This document shows positions 1 to 7,670 of a DNA stretch of 40,663 bases, one piece after another (the stretch's first letter is position 1; every line of letters starts with the position of its first letter). The notes beneath the pieces were generated by a model. The model saw only the letters and a list, made by a program, of their open reading frames with translations. It searched no databases and was not told where the DNA came from. Origin of the DNA: Lachnospiraceae bacterium. GTDB taxonomy: Bacteria; Bacillota; Clostridia; Lachnospirales; Lachnospiraceae. Where the stretch lies: contig JAAWCS010000028.1 in the NCBI GenBank assembly GCA_022793375.1, positions 1 through 40,663 on the forward strand, given 5' to 3'. A program made the position numbers and the translations under genes.

Positions 1-108
1 GCGATTCCATAGGATTTTTCAAGGCATAGTATCCGCTATGTCCAATGTTTATGTCCATTTTTCTCAAATTTCTTTTCCTGCACGATATTCAGTTGTCAAT
101 CTTCGGCT

Positions 109-131
109 GGAATCTCATTCATTGAGATTCC
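109..131. repeat. Short inverted repeat (9-bp arms)
   Basis: Arms GGAATCTCA and TGAGATTCC are perfectly complementary around a 5-nt loop. The surroundings (1-140) are AT-rich and I see no gene in them. No clear T-run follows, so this is not a convincing terminator. It lies beyond the tandem repeats that follow the PTS gene and could be an operator or the end of a transcript from outside the window. Confidence 0.45.
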
Positions 132-146
132 GAGAAGTTATAATCC

Positions 147-295
147 GCCCATCTTCTCAGGGTATAATGGGATACCCTTGTGGGATTTCCTTAGTCTGCC
201 CGTTTTCTCAGGGCATAATGGGATACCCTTGTGGGATCTCCTTAATTTGCCCGTCTTTTAGGGCACAGTGGAATACCCTTGTGTCGTTTCTTGAG
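147..295. repeat. Tandem 51-bp double-hairpin repeat, 3 copies
   Basis: Three head-to-tail copies begin with GCCC at about 147, 198 and 249, a period of 51. Each contains GCCC-N8/9-GGGC (GGGT in the first) followed by a second dyad. In the first two copies that dyad reads ATACCCTTGTGGGAT, where most other loci read ACACCCTTGTGGTGT; the third is degenerate in this part. The array lies directly after the stop of the PTS EIIA gene, so it would form its 3' untranslated region. The same family occurs at about 21084, 32783, 34064 and 40031. Confidence 0.85.
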
Positions 296-309
296 TCGGC
301 ACCTCTTTT

Positions 310-723
310 TTAGAAGAAATCTTCTTCCGCTGTCGATTCTGTCGTTTCTTCCGCCTCCACAATCCGCAGCATCGAACGGCTGATCTCCACCAATTCTTCC
401 AGTTCTTCTCTCGTGATGCTTTCCTTGCTTGCAAGCTCCAGAAGGAATGCCAGATTGATTCCGCTGATTAACGTCGTATCCGCCCGGTCCGCGTACAGAT
501 ACATGGCTGAATTTACGCTTCCTCCATACAGGTCCGACAATAGAATCACCTGATCTTCTTTGGTCACGGTTTTATAAAATTCTTCTAACGCGTCCTGAAT
601 AGATTTTTCATCTACATACGCGTCAAAAACATCCAAATTATCCAACTTTCCAAGAAGGATCCGCGCCGAACTATGCATGCCGCTGGCAAAATGTCCGTGT
701 GATGACAGGAAAATTTTGAGCAT
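310..723 (-). CDS. PTS mannose/fructose-family EIIA domain protein
   Basis: This 137-aa protein is a single EIIA domain of the mannose/sorbose PTS family. The phosphorylated histidine would be H10, in the N-terminal SSHGHFASGM segment, and the LLSDLYGGSVNSA segment is also typical of the fold. In the cytoplasm such a domain passes phosphate from HPr to an EIIB and so drives sugar uptake, or acts as a phosphorylation sensor. No EIIB, EIIC or EIID gene lies beside it here, so the partner is either beyond the left edge or elsewhere. The ATG has AAGAAAGGA upstream and follows a good promoter at 759-787. The tail after residue 120 is acidic. Family assignment is firm; the substrate is unknown. Confidence 0.88.
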   Translation of the reverse strand: MLKIFLSSHGHFASGMHSSARILLGKLDNLDVFDAYVDEKSIQDALEEFYKTVTKEDQVILLSDLYGGSVNSAMYLYADRADTTLISGINLAFLLELASKESITREELEELVEISRSMLRIVEAEETTESTAEEDFF

Positions 724-758
724 GTTTTTTCCTTTCTTAATTTTTTAATATTGCTATA

Positions 759-787
759 ATCATAGCACAACGCTTTCTTTTTGTCAA
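759..787 (-). promoter_or_regulatory. Sigma-A-type promoter of the PTS EIIA gene
   Basis: On the minus strand TTGACA (782-787) and TATGAT (759-764) are 17 bp apart, about 35 bp before the EIIA start codon. This suggests a short leader and an independent transcription unit. Confidence 0.75.
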
Positions 788-852
788 TCATTTTGATTCA
801 AAATAATTCTATTTTTCCCGTATCGATTCATTCCACTATCCGTTTCTCATTC

Positions 853-960
853 TTACTCTCGTCGTTCGGCTCACTGCTCCCACCGCTCGGCTTTCGCCTC
901 GCTGTACGCGGCATTCGCCGAGTGAGAGCGTAAACGCTCTCGTTCGGCTCATTGCTCGCG
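853..960. repeat. GC-rich degenerate repeats between PTS gene and ABC exporter gene
   Basis: The block is built of variants of TCGTTCGGCTCACTGCTC (about 859-880 and again about 938-957) with a GAGAGCGTAAACGCTCTC dyad between them. I see no gene. It lies downstream of the exporter terminator and upstream of the PTS promoter, in untranscribed or weakly transcribed DNA. Confidence 0.5.
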
Positions 961-961
961 C

Positions 962-995
962 AAAAAAAACGAGCGGCCAAATTCGTCGCTCGTTT
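962..995 (-). terminator. Rho-independent terminator of the ABC exporter gene
   Basis: On the minus strand AAACGAGCG pairs with CGCTCGTTT across an 11-nt loop and is followed by a run of eight T, some 30 bp after the exporter stop codon. Confidence 0.85.
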
Positions 996-1025
996 CTTTC
1001 AAATCAAAACACGGCTTAGCGCTCC

Positions 1026-2786
1026 CTACGCCTCCGCTTTCTTCTCCCCTATACTGGCAGACGTATAAAGCTGATAATAAATCCCCTTTCGCTCCATCAA
1101 AGTCTCATGGTTTCCTTCCTCGACAATCTGATTGCCGGAAAGCACAAGGATACGGTCCGCCCCGTGAATCGTTGTCAATCGATGGGCGATGGTCAGGGTC
1201 GTGCGGCCGGCGGCCAGCTTGTCCAGGGAAGCGGAAACCAGGTGTTCGCTCTCATTATCCAGAGCTGCGGTCGCTTCATCCAAAAGCAGCACCTTGGGCG
1301 CTTTCAAAAAGACGCGGGCAATGCTGATGCGCTGTTTCTGTCCGCCGGAAAGCTTAACGCCCCGTTCTCCTACGTAGGTGTCGTAGCCCTCCTTTAATTC
1401 CGTGATAAAATCGTGCGCGCCTGCCAGCTTTGCTGCTTCGATCACTTCTTCGCGCGTCGCGCCGGGGCGGCCGTACTCAATATTTTCGTAGACGCTGCCG
1501 GAAAAGAGGTACACATCCTGCTGTACGACGCCCACATGACTGCGCAGGCTTTTCAGGGTTACATTCCGAATGTCCTGGCCGTCGATCTCAATCCCCCCGC
1601 CGGTCGGATCATAAAAACGAGGGATCAGGTTACACAGCGTCGTCTTGCCGCCGCCCGACGGGCCGACCAGCGCGACCTTTTCCCCGGGACGAATCTTTAA
1701 GTTGATGTCCGACAGCACCGGGGTGTGATCGTCCGGGTACTCAAACGATACATGATTGAAGGTGATCGCTCCCTGCACATCCTGCAGCGGTACGGCCCCT
1801 TCTTCGTCAAAAATATCAATTTTAGCATCCATCAATTCCGTAAAACGCTCGATGCCGGTCATGCCCCGCTGAAATTGCTCGGCAAACTCAATGATCCGGC
1901 GGATCGTTGCCAGCAGCGTCGTCACATACAGCGTATAAGCCACCAGATCGGCCGGAGCAATCTGCCCCCGGATCATAAACAGGCCGCCCGCCACGATCAC
2001 CACCACGTACATCAGGCCGTCGAAAATGCGGATCGTATTCTGGAACGCCGCCATGTATTTGTAGGTCTGGCGCTTGATCTGCAAAAACTCCTGATTATCG
2101 TGACCGAATTTTTTCAGTTCCACCGCTTCGTTGGCAAAGGCACGGACCACCTTGTTGCCTAAGAGGCTGTCCTCAATGCGGGCGTTTAATTCGCCGATAT
2201 GGTTGCGCTGGCGCTTAAACGCTTTGCGCACCTGTATGTTAAAATAAGAACAAGAGATCGCCATGATCGGAATCAGCACAAAGATGATGGCCGTCAGCCA
2301 GAAATTGATGCGTGCCAGGACCACAAAAGCGACGGACGCTTTCAGAAAGGCGATAAAAAACTCTTCCGGGCAGTGATGGGCAAACTCGGTCACATCAAAC
2401 AAATCGCTGGTAATGCGCGACATGATCTGTCCGACCTTTGTATTGTTAAAATAATTGTCGGACAGCTTTTGCAGATGTCCAAAGGCATCCTCGCGCATGT
2501 CCGTTTCAATGGCCGCCCCCATGACATGGCCGGTGTAGGCCATGTAGTAGCTCGCCATTCCGTCAATGATGCGCAGTGCAAAATACACGCCCCCGATCAT
2601 CAGGATCGTGCGCACGGTCAGCGACGGCAGATCGTTCATGCCGATATCCGTAATATAGCGCAGAATCATCGGCAGTACCAGCTCGCAGACCGTCGTAAGC
2701 GCGGCGCAGAACAGATCGGTTACCATGATTCCTGCGTAAGGTTTATAATAGGGAAGAAATCGCTTTAAAAGAGTTTTCGTTTTCAT
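1026..2786 (-). CDS. ABC exporter half-transporter (fused permease and ATPase)
   Basis: This 586-aa protein has the usual six-helix ABC exporter membrane domain (about residues 15-300) followed by a nucleotide-binding domain (about 335-575). The ATPase motifs are intact: Walker A GPSGGGKTT, signature LSGGQKQR, Walker B VLLLDEAT and the H-loop IAHRL. It is expected to work as a dimer in the membrane, exporting a drug, lipid or peptide; the sequence does not say which. The length is normal. I chose the ATG at 2786 (MKTKTLL) because AGGAAG lies just upstream. A longer frame to 2909 would run through a perfect palindrome and add 41 non-conserved residues. No second half-transporter is adjacent, so it may be a homodimer. 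Confidence 0.9.
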   Translation of the reverse strand: MKTKTLLKRFLPYYKPYAGIMVTDLFCAALTTVCELVLPMILRYITDIGMNDLPSLTVRTILMIGGVYFALRIIDGMASYYMAYTGHVMGAAIETDMREDAFGHLQKLSDNYFNNTKVGQIMSRITSDLFDVTEFAHHCPEEFFIAFLKASVAFVVLARINFWLTAIIFVLIPIMAISCSYFNIQVRKAFKRQRNHIGELNARIEDSLLGNKVVRAFANEAVELKKFGHDNQEFLQIKRQTYKYMAAFQNTIRIFDGLMYVVVIVAGGLFMIRGQIAPADLVAYTLYVTTLLATIRRIIEFAEQFQRGMTGIERFTELMDAKIDIFDEEGAVPLQDVQGAITFNHVSFEYPDDHTPVLSDINLKIRPGEKVALVGPSGGGKTTLCNLIPRFYDPTGGGIEIDGQDIRNVTLKSLRSHVGVVQQDVYLFSGSVYENIEYGRPGATREEVIEAAKLAGAHDFITELKEGYDTYVGERGVKLSGGQKQRISIARVFLKAPKVLLLDEATAALDNESEHLVSASLDKLAAGRTTLTIAHRLTTIHGADRILVLSGNQIVEEGNHETLMERKGIYYQLYTSASIGEKKAEA

Positions 2787-2870
2787 TGTTGTCTGCTTCC
2801 TATCTTTTTCTAACCACCGGCCCGATCCGCAAAGGAATGTCCGCGCTTTGCTCGGACGCGAATCGGCGCT

Positions 2871-2896
2871 GGTATAATGTCTGGCGACATTATACC
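2871..2896. promoter_or_regulatory. Perfect palindrome between the exporter and lactonase genes
   Basis: Ten-base arms GGTATAATGT and ACATTATACC are perfectly complementary around the 6-nt centre CTGGCG. The palindrome sits about 85 bp before the exporter start and 137 bp before the lactonase start. Each arm contains TATAAT, so it may hold a -10 box for one or both directions, though I see no good -35 partner. The form suits a dimeric repressor operator. No regulator gene is adjacent. Confidence 0.6.
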
Positions 2897-2952
2897 ATCT
2901 GGCATGCAAAAAAGCTACCGGATTTTATTCGTTTTTTCCGGCGTAAAACTCC

Positions 2953-2981
2953 TTAACAATTTCCCAAAGATATGCTATGAT
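2953..2981 (+). promoter_or_regulatory. Sigma-A-type promoter of the lactonase gene
   Basis: TTAACA (2953-2958) and TATGAT (2976-2981) are 17 bp apart, about 50 bp before the ATG. Confidence 0.7.
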
Positions 2982-3032
2982 GAAACAAACAAAATCATTG
3001 GCCGCAAGGACGGTTGTGCAAGGAGGAGTTCC

Positions 3033-4088
3033 ATGAGTAAATATGTCGCCTACATCGGCTCGCACACCTATATCGGAAAAAGCAAAGGCATCACCATTTT
3101 GGATGTGGATACTGAGAAATGTTCTATGACAAAGAGGGAGGAAGTCCCTGTATTTAATTCTGCCTACGTGATGCTTTCCCCGGATCATCGGCACTTGTAT
3201 TCCATCGCCGACGACGGAATTGTTACCTTCCGCATCGAAAAGGACGGCAGCTTGACAAGGCGGGGGATCTCCACGATCCGCGGCATGCGCGGCCGGTTCC
3301 TTGATATCGATCCGAGCGGCCGCTTTATCGCGGTCGCCGGCTTCCATGACGGCAAAACCACGGTGCTGCGCCTGGAGGAGGACGGCATGGTCGGCGAGAT
3401 TACGGACGGTGTTTTTGACCAGGGAATGGGAAGCATTGCCGAACGCGACTCCCAGCCGCATGTCAGCTGTGTCCGCTTTACGCCGGACGGCAACTATTTG
3501 TGTTCCGTGGATATGGGGCTGGACCATATCAAGGTATTTCGCTTTGACAATCAGACCGGCCGCCTGGCCGTGGCCCTGATCCTCCACTGCAATCTGCAGT
3601 CCGCTCCCAATCAGATCGTGTTCAGCCATGACGGCCGCTTTTTATATGTGGTTTCCCAGATGGCAAACAGCATCAGCGTTTACTCCTACTATGACAAGGG
3701 AACTTACCCTGTTTTTGAACTGCTGCAGAAAGTCCCCACGGTCGGCAAGCGCAGCCTGAGCAGCTCGGTCACCGCCGCCCTGCATCTTGATCTGACTCCG
3801 GATGACCGCCATCTCCTGTATACGAGCGCCGGCGACAACTGCCTGGGCATGTTCGACCGCGACCAGGAGACCGGGCTCTTGACGCATCGTTTCTCCCTGC
3901 CGGTGAGCGGACGCTATCCCAAAGATTTTGTTCTATTTCCGGATCAGCAGCATGTTTGCAGCATTAACTACGAAGAGTCTTCGCTGACCTTCTTTTCCAT
4001 CAACTACGAAAAGGGACTGCTTGTCATGAACGCCGCCCCCTTAAAAATCGATCAGCCCAACAGCGGCGTGATGCTTTGCTTAGATTAA
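3033..4088 (+). CDS. Lactonase-family beta-propeller protein (6-phosphogluconolactonase-like)
   Basis: This 351-aa protein begins with YIGSHTYIGKSKGI and carries repeated propeller-blade signatures such as LSPDHRHLYS, FTPDGNYLCS, FSHDGRFLYV and LTPDDRHLLY. This is the pattern of the seven-bladed lactonase family (Pgl/YbhE type). Family members hydrolyse 6-phosphogluconolactone in the pentose phosphate pathway, but many homologues are untested, so the substrate is inferred. It is cytoplasmic, with no signal peptide. The ATG at 3033 follows AGGAGG; a longer frame from 2877 would pass through the promoter and the palindrome. It stands alone, divergent from the exporter. Confidence 0.83.
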   Translation: MSKYVAYIGSHTYIGKSKGITILDVDTEKCSMTKREEVPVFNSAYVMLSPDHRHLYSIADDGIVTFRIEKDGSLTRRGISTIRGMRGRFLDIDPSGRFIAVAGFHDGKTTVLRLEEDGMVGEITDGVFDQGMGSIAERDSQPHVSCVRFTPDGNYLCSVDMGLDHIKVFRFDNQTGRLAVALILHCNLQSAPNQIVFSHDGRFLYVVSQMANSISVYSYYDKGTYPVFELLQKVPTVGKRSLSSSVTAALHLDLTPDDRHLLYTSAGDNCLGMFDRDQETGLLTHRFSLPVSGRYPKDFVLFPDQQHVCSINYEESSLTFFSINYEKGLLVMNAAPLKIDQPNSGVMLCLD

Positions 4089-4094
4089 CGCCGC

Positions 4095-4275
4095 TTTGGC
4101 GGCCCCTGTTTAAAGGCCCGCCCTGAGTTCTATGTACAGCGTGGACCATAAGCCCACGCCATCTATATAAAGCAGCCGGTTGCAAAATTTCCCGGGCTAA
4201 CAGTTCCAGGGAATACAAAAAACCGGCTGCGGGTTTTTTGAGAGGCAGATTTTTGATCTGCTTCTGCTTTATTAT
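4095..4275 (+). other. Structured intergenic region with hairpins; possible terminator or small RNA
   Basis: Between the convergent lactonase and sipL genes several dyads are packed together: GCCGC-TTT-GGCGGC just after the lactonase stop; GCGTGG/CCACGC near 4139-4160; a 10-bp pair GCAGCCGGTT/AACCGGCTGC enclosing a TTCCC/GGGAA pair; an alternative AAAAAACC/GGTTTTTT hairpin overlapping it; and GCAGAT/ATCTGC. The stretch ends in GGGTTTTTTG, as a plus-strand terminator would. The complexity exceeds a simple terminator, so a short structured RNA is possible. I could not match it to a known RNA family. Confidence 0.4.
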
Positions 4276-4326
4276 ATGCCCGCAGCCTGTTTTCGGTTCC
4301 CGTTTTCTTTTGCGTTGATCCCTTCG

Positions 4327-5886
4327 TCAGAGTTTTTCTGTCTGTTTTACGATCAAAAGACGCTGGCCCGGTTCCGGCTCGTCGCCGCTTATCTCATTCA
4401 GTTCCCGGATGTTATCCACCGAAGCGTAAAACTTCTTGGCAATTTTCCACAGCGTATCCCCGTTTTGCACCACATACCCGGCAATACCCGGCATCGCGGC
4501 CAGTTTTTCCGGATCCATCGGCGTCATCTCCACCCCCAGGATCGTCGGAATCTCCTGCTGCTCCAGCACCAGACAATCAAGGACGATTACTGCCTTGACT
4601 TCCAGCTCTCCGCTGCCCAAAAGCATTGCGCTCAACTGTTCCAGGCCCGGCTGTACCCGGTAAAGGGCCTCCGGCCCGATTCCCCCGGCCTCCACCGTAT
4701 AGCTGAACGGAAGCATTCCGCGGATGCAGCGGACCGGGGATTCGTCGTCGGCCGCCACATAGAGCACATCCACGCAGAGCGTTCCTTCGATGGCCAGACC
4801 GTTTTCCACCGGTTCTACCGAATCCATCTTCACGCTGCCGTCGGCATGACAGATTTGCAGGATTTTTTCCGTTCCGTCCAGCATCAGCTTGTCACTCATC
4901 TTATACTTGGAAGCATTGCGCGTCACCAGCCGCTCCAGATGGGCGCTTCCGTTTTGCAGCGCCACGTCGGCCCCCGGGCAGTAAATATCGCTCAGGATAC
5001 TCATGCGTTCCTCTTCATAGAGACGAATTTCCAGCTCCAGCACGGCTTCCACCGACAACAGCCGGTTTTCCCCGTCATAATCCGCCTTGGCCTCCACGTC
5101 CCGGTGCACCGGCCGGATCGTAATCGCCGGAATCATTTCATCGGTACAATCCGACAGCTCGACCGCGCCGGAAAAAGGAATGCTGCGCTCCACCCATTGC
5201 AAAGGGATATGCTCCTCATCCCCCCGGTAAATGCAGAACAGCTCCATCTCCCCGTGAATACTCAGCTTTCCGTCCAGAGGGCGGCACTCAATCCCCCGCG
5301 GCTCCAGCCGCTGCCAGAGGATTTCCGAAATATTCGGCTTGTTGGAGGACAGCTCCACCTCCTCTTTAATCCGGTAGGTATCGTGGGTCTGCACCGCGAT
5401 CTGCGCGATTTCTATGTATTGGCTGGCCGATTCCACCTCTTCCAGGGAATCCACCGAGATCGCCACTTCCTCGCCTTTAAGTTCCTCGGTCGTAATCGTC
5501 AGGGTGATGACCGCCTTGATGTTCACTTTCCGCGAGTTGATTACCGAAGCCGTCATGTCCTCGACTTCCCAGTCCACCCGGATCTCATCATCCTCCGCGG
5601 CATCGTTCATATTGATAAATTCTTCAAAGGAGAGGGCCCCCTGTATATTGTCCACCGAGCGGTTTTTCTGCGTATGGTATAAAATACGGAAATGCAGCCG
5701 CCCCTTTACCGCCAAGCGGCTGCCCATCAGCCGGCTTTCCTCCAGTTCCACCTCGTTGCTGTCCAGAATCAGGGCTTCAATGTCCTCTTTCGTGTCCGGC
5801 ACAATAAAATCGTCGTCCAGCGTGACCTGCGTCACGGTTTTCCCCTTCTGCCGGTTTCGGTGTATATTTTTCTTTATCAGCTCCAT
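4327..5886 (-). CDS. sipL: SipL-like spore coat morphogenesis protein (SPOCS/DUF3794 plus LysM)
   Basis: This 519-aa protein has repeated SPOCS (DUF3794) segments over roughly residues 30-450. A C-terminal LysM domain (about 468-512) begins GYVVQNGDTLWKIAKKFY and ends PGQRLLIV. This architecture matches SipL, which in clostridia binds SpoIVA and is needed to build the spore coat around the forespore. The protein would act in the mother-cell cytoplasm. The ATG at 5886 has GGAGGA seven bases upstream. A sigma-E-like promoter lies about 30-60 bp before it, as expected for a mother-cell gene. It is transcribed alone and converges on the lactonase gene. The domain call is strong. Full functional equivalence to SipL is inferred from architecture. 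Confidence 0.87.
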   Translation of the reverse strand: MELIKKNIHRNRQKGKTVTQVTLDDDFIVPDTKEDIEALILDSNEVELEESRLMGSRLAVKGRLHFRILYHTQKNRSVDNIQGALSFEEFINMNDAAEDDEIRVDWEVEDMTASVINSRKVNIKAVITLTITTEELKGEEVAISVDSLEEVESASQYIEIAQIAVQTHDTYRIKEEVELSSNKPNISEILWQRLEPRGIECRPLDGKLSIHGEMELFCIYRGDEEHIPLQWVERSIPFSGAVELSDCTDEMIPAITIRPVHRDVEAKADYDGENRLLSVEAVLELEIRLYEEERMSILSDIYCPGADVALQNGSAHLERLVTRNASKYKMSDKLMLDGTEKILQICHADGSVKMDSVEPVENGLAIEGTLCVDVLYVAADDESPVRCIRGMLPFSYTVEAGGIGPEALYRVQPGLEQLSAMLLGSGELEVKAVIVLDCLVLEQQEIPTILGVEMTPMDPEKLAAMPGIAGYVVQNGDTLWKIAKKFYASVDNIRELNEISGDEPEPGQRLLIVKQTEKL

Positions 5887-5917
5887 ATGCTCCTCCGCAT
5901 TCTGTTTTCACTGCTCC

Positions 5918-5946
5918 ATTGTATGCACCGTCGGGACCAAATATGC
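5918..5946 (-). promoter_or_regulatory. Sigma-E-like sporulation promoter of sipL
   Basis: On the minus strand GCATATTT (5939-5946) and CATACAAT (5918-5925) are separated by 13 bp. Both fit the mother-cell sigma-E consensus known from Bacillus and clostridia. The start codon is about 32 bp downstream of the -10 box. Confidence 0.75.
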
Positions 5947-5951
5947 GCACA

Positions 5952-5999
5952 GGGGCGCGTCCGCCCCTTTTTTTGGAAAACCGGCTTTGCCCGGACCGC
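5952..5999. terminator. Two hairpins between the lipoprotein gene and sipL
   Basis: GGGGCG/CGCCCC followed by seven T reads as a plus-strand terminator. Next to it, CCGGGCAAAGCCGG followed by TTTT on the minus strand comes just after the lipoprotein stop. Together they would isolate the sipL promoter from upstream transcription. Confidence 0.5.
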
Positions 6000-6001
6000 T
6001 C

Positions 6002-6412
6002 TTAGCGGAACACAATGGATTCCGGGCGGTCCTCCATGCAGATCACAACGTAAGGGTAAGTCGGCGCCTGGGAAACCTCCTCATCCTGCCCCGGCCCCGT
6101 CAAGTCGCTGTCCATTACAATCGCATTTTCCGTTAAATACACTGCCTTCACGCTCACGCTGTAGCCGCCGGTATCCTTTTTCCCGTACCCGGCCACGATA
6201 TACAAATTCCCCTCGGCGCTGTAGGAAAGCTTGAACTCATTGGCTTTTTTTTCTTCAATCAGCTGCCTGAGTTCTTCGGGTATTTCCGGCTCGGAAACGA
6301 TTGTAAAATCCAGGTCCGCCACCTTATCCTTCGCCTCTTCTTCTCCCCCGGCACAGCCGGCCGCCAGGCAGAGCACCGCCAACATGCATAGTACTGCGAT
6401 CCACCGTCTCAT
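6002..6412 (-). CDS. Lipoprotein with PrcB-like C-terminal domain
   Basis: This 136-aa protein starts with a lipoprotein signal peptide ending in the lipobox LAAGC, so C20 would be lipidated and the protein anchored outside the membrane. The rest contains the features of the PrcB C-terminal domain: a TGGYSVSV segment, an alternating beta-rich middle and a final TYPYVVI strand. PrcB was described as a protease-complex subunit in treponemes. In clostridia the domain is common in small secreted proteins of unknown role. I chose the ATG at 6412, which has AGGTGA upstream, over a TTG at 6427. No protease gene is next to it, so no function is claimed. Confidence 0.72.
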   Translation of the reverse strand: MRRWIAVLCMLAVLCLAAGCAGGEEEAKDKVADLDFTIVSEPEIPEELRQLIEEKKANEFKLSYSAEGNLYIVAGYGKKDTGGYSVSVKAVYLTENAIVMDSDLTGPGQDEEVSQAPTYPYVVICMEDRPESIVFR

Positions 6413-6513
6413 TTTCTTCACCTGCAAAAACTGGTTTTGTACATTCTATTCCCGGACGGCCAAGAACATGCATCGGAATTCGGAAAGCGGCAGAAGGGGC
6501 ATATCTCTTAAAA

Positions 6514-6554
6514 TTAAAAGCGCCCCGGCTCTTATCAAAGAACCAGGGCGTTTT
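6514..6554 (-). terminator. Terminator of the 6599-7033 gene
   Basis: On the minus strand a hairpin pairing ACGCCCTGGTTCTT with AAGAGCCGGGGCGC (a few mismatches) is followed by TTTTAATTTT. It lies about 45 bp after the stop codon. Confidence 0.75.
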
Positions 6555-6598
6555 CCCTGTCGTGTACCCATTATATCCGCCGGCTATTTTGGCATTTC

Positions 6599-7033
6599 CT
6601 ACTTCTCTTCCACCAGCGCGTCAATCAGCCGGCTGGCCTCCAGCGCGTTGTCCGCGATCGATACCCAGGCCGCGGAGAGCTTCAAAAGAATATTTTCATC
6701 CGGCGTTTCCCCGGGATGCTCCAGAAAATCACAGGAAAGCTGAAACAGCGCTTTCTCGCTGTGAGGGAGCGATTTCACGGTTTTCTTCCCCTCTTCGAGC
6801 ATATATGACAAATCCGTATCCTTGCGGTCGCAAAGTTTGCTCATCATCTTGGCAAAAAGAATGGCATGCTCCTGATCCCACGATGCCATAAACGCGCATT
6901 TGCAGAGCTCTTTGCAGAAAAAAGGCTCCTCCTTTACACGGTCGAGCAGCATATTGAACTGCTCATAGTGCAGGCCCGACATAAACAGCTTATGACTGCG
7001 CAAAATGTATGTAACTTGTTCTGCTAATCCCAT
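6599..7033 (-). CDS. Hypothetical helical protein
   Basis: I do not recognise this 144-aa protein. It is predicted cytoplasmic, has no signal peptide or membrane segment, and looks mostly alpha-helical. It contains four cysteines spread along the chain (FFCKELCKCAF and KLCDRK) but no tidy metal-binding pair pattern. It begins MGLAEQVTYIL. I chose the ATG at 7033 because GGGGGA lies seven bases upstream; the ATG at 7051 has no such site. It has its own promoter (7066-7094) and terminator, so it is probably a single-gene unit divergent from the 7331 gene. Confidence 0.6.
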   Translation of the reverse strand: MGLAEQVTYILRSHKLFMSGLHYEQFNMLLDRVKEEPFFCKELCKCAFMASWDQEHAILFAKMMSKLCDRKDTDLSYMLEEGKKTVKSLPHSEKALFQLSCDFLEHPGETPDENILLKLSAAWVSIADNALEASRLIDALVEEK

Positions 7034-7065
7034 AATAGTGTCCCCCGTCATCTTTAACTAACAAT

Positions 7066-7094
7066 ATTTTAGCAAAAAAACAGGCGAATGGCAA
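7066..7094 (-). promoter_or_regulatory. Promoter of the 6599-7033 gene
   Basis: On the minus strand TTGCCA (7089-7094) and TAAAAT (7066-7071) are 17 bp apart. Confidence 0.65.
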
Positions 7095-7165
7095 GATGGA
7101 ATTACTTTCTTTTCCAATTCCGGGCACGGATTACAAGGCCCTTTGTGAAACGACGCTTTTCTTCC

Positions 7166-7194
7166 TTGACCTTTGTCCGCGAAAATTTTATAAT
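7166..7194 (+). promoter_or_regulatory. Promoter of the 7331 gene and HipA-like cassette
   Basis: TTGACC (7166-7171) and TATAAT (7189-7194) are 17 bp apart. Transcription from here gives a GC-rich leader of about 130 nt before the first start codon. Confidence 0.75.
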
Positions 7195-7330
7195 GAGAAG
7201 TGCCAAAAGCACGGTGCGGCCGGATTGCGAATACGCGGCGATCGTGCGGGCGCCCAAGGCACGGCCGGGTCGGCTTTCATGCTTTGGCAGTGCGCCGTCA
7301 GGCGCGGGTACGTTTAGAAAGGATACGAGT

Positions 7331-7597
7331 ATGCGAATTTGGGCAAAAGAATTCCGGGATAACCGGATGCTTCGCGATATGGTTGTCGTGAATGAAGATT
7401 CACAGATGACCCGCACAAAAAAAGTATTTGCGGCGCTGGATGAGGTCTGTATGGCCTTTGACCTGAGCGTGCCGATTTGGCTGGATGCCAATATCGCCGA
7501 CTTCAAGCGCCACGCCAAGACGCGCTTTCGCGCGGATTCCTTTGTGGATTCGATTGATTTTGACTTTCTTGAATTTCATGTAATCGAAGAGGATTAG
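7331..7597 (+). CDS. Conserved hypothetical protein, 88 aa
   Basis: The product begins MRIWAKEFRDNRMLRDMVV and ends in an acidic stretch, FLEFHVIEED. Its form resembles a small conserved clostridial protein of unknown function (MRIWAK start, a central ALDEVC segment, then PIWLDANI and FKRHAKTRF). No signal peptide, membrane segment or catalytic motif is visible. The ATG at 7331 has AAAGGA upstream. The longer frame from 7088 would include the promoter, so I reject it. It is the first gene after the promoter and precedes the 81-aa gene by 73 bp, but it looks like an ordinary chromosomal gene rather than part of the kinase cassette. Confidence 0.65.
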   Translation: MRIWAKEFRDNRMLRDMVVVNEDSQMTRTKKVFAALDEVCMAFDLSVPIWLDANIADFKRHAKTRFRADSFVDSIDFDFLEFHVIEED

Positions 7598-7670
7598 CGT
7601 ATTGACCGCATTATATTCAGGCAATACACAAACACAGCGGCCGGGCGCGCGCCCCGGCAATGGGGGCGGC

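Noticed and set aside
38..313. Plus-strand frame of 91 codons through the first repeat array
   Set aside because: It reads the 51-bp repeat (divisible by three, so the frame stays open) and yields a repeated peptide with Cys and Pro. Arrays elsewhere have a period of 52 and do not keep the frame.
2787..2909. N-terminal extension of the ABC exporter to 2909
   Set aside because: It adds 41 residues absent from the family, crosses the perfect palindrome and lacks a ribosome site; ATG 2786 has one.
4024..4218. Minus-strand frame of 64 codons between lactonase and sipL
   Set aside because: It overlaps the 3' end of the lactonase gene and the structured region, has no ribosome site and no recognisable family.
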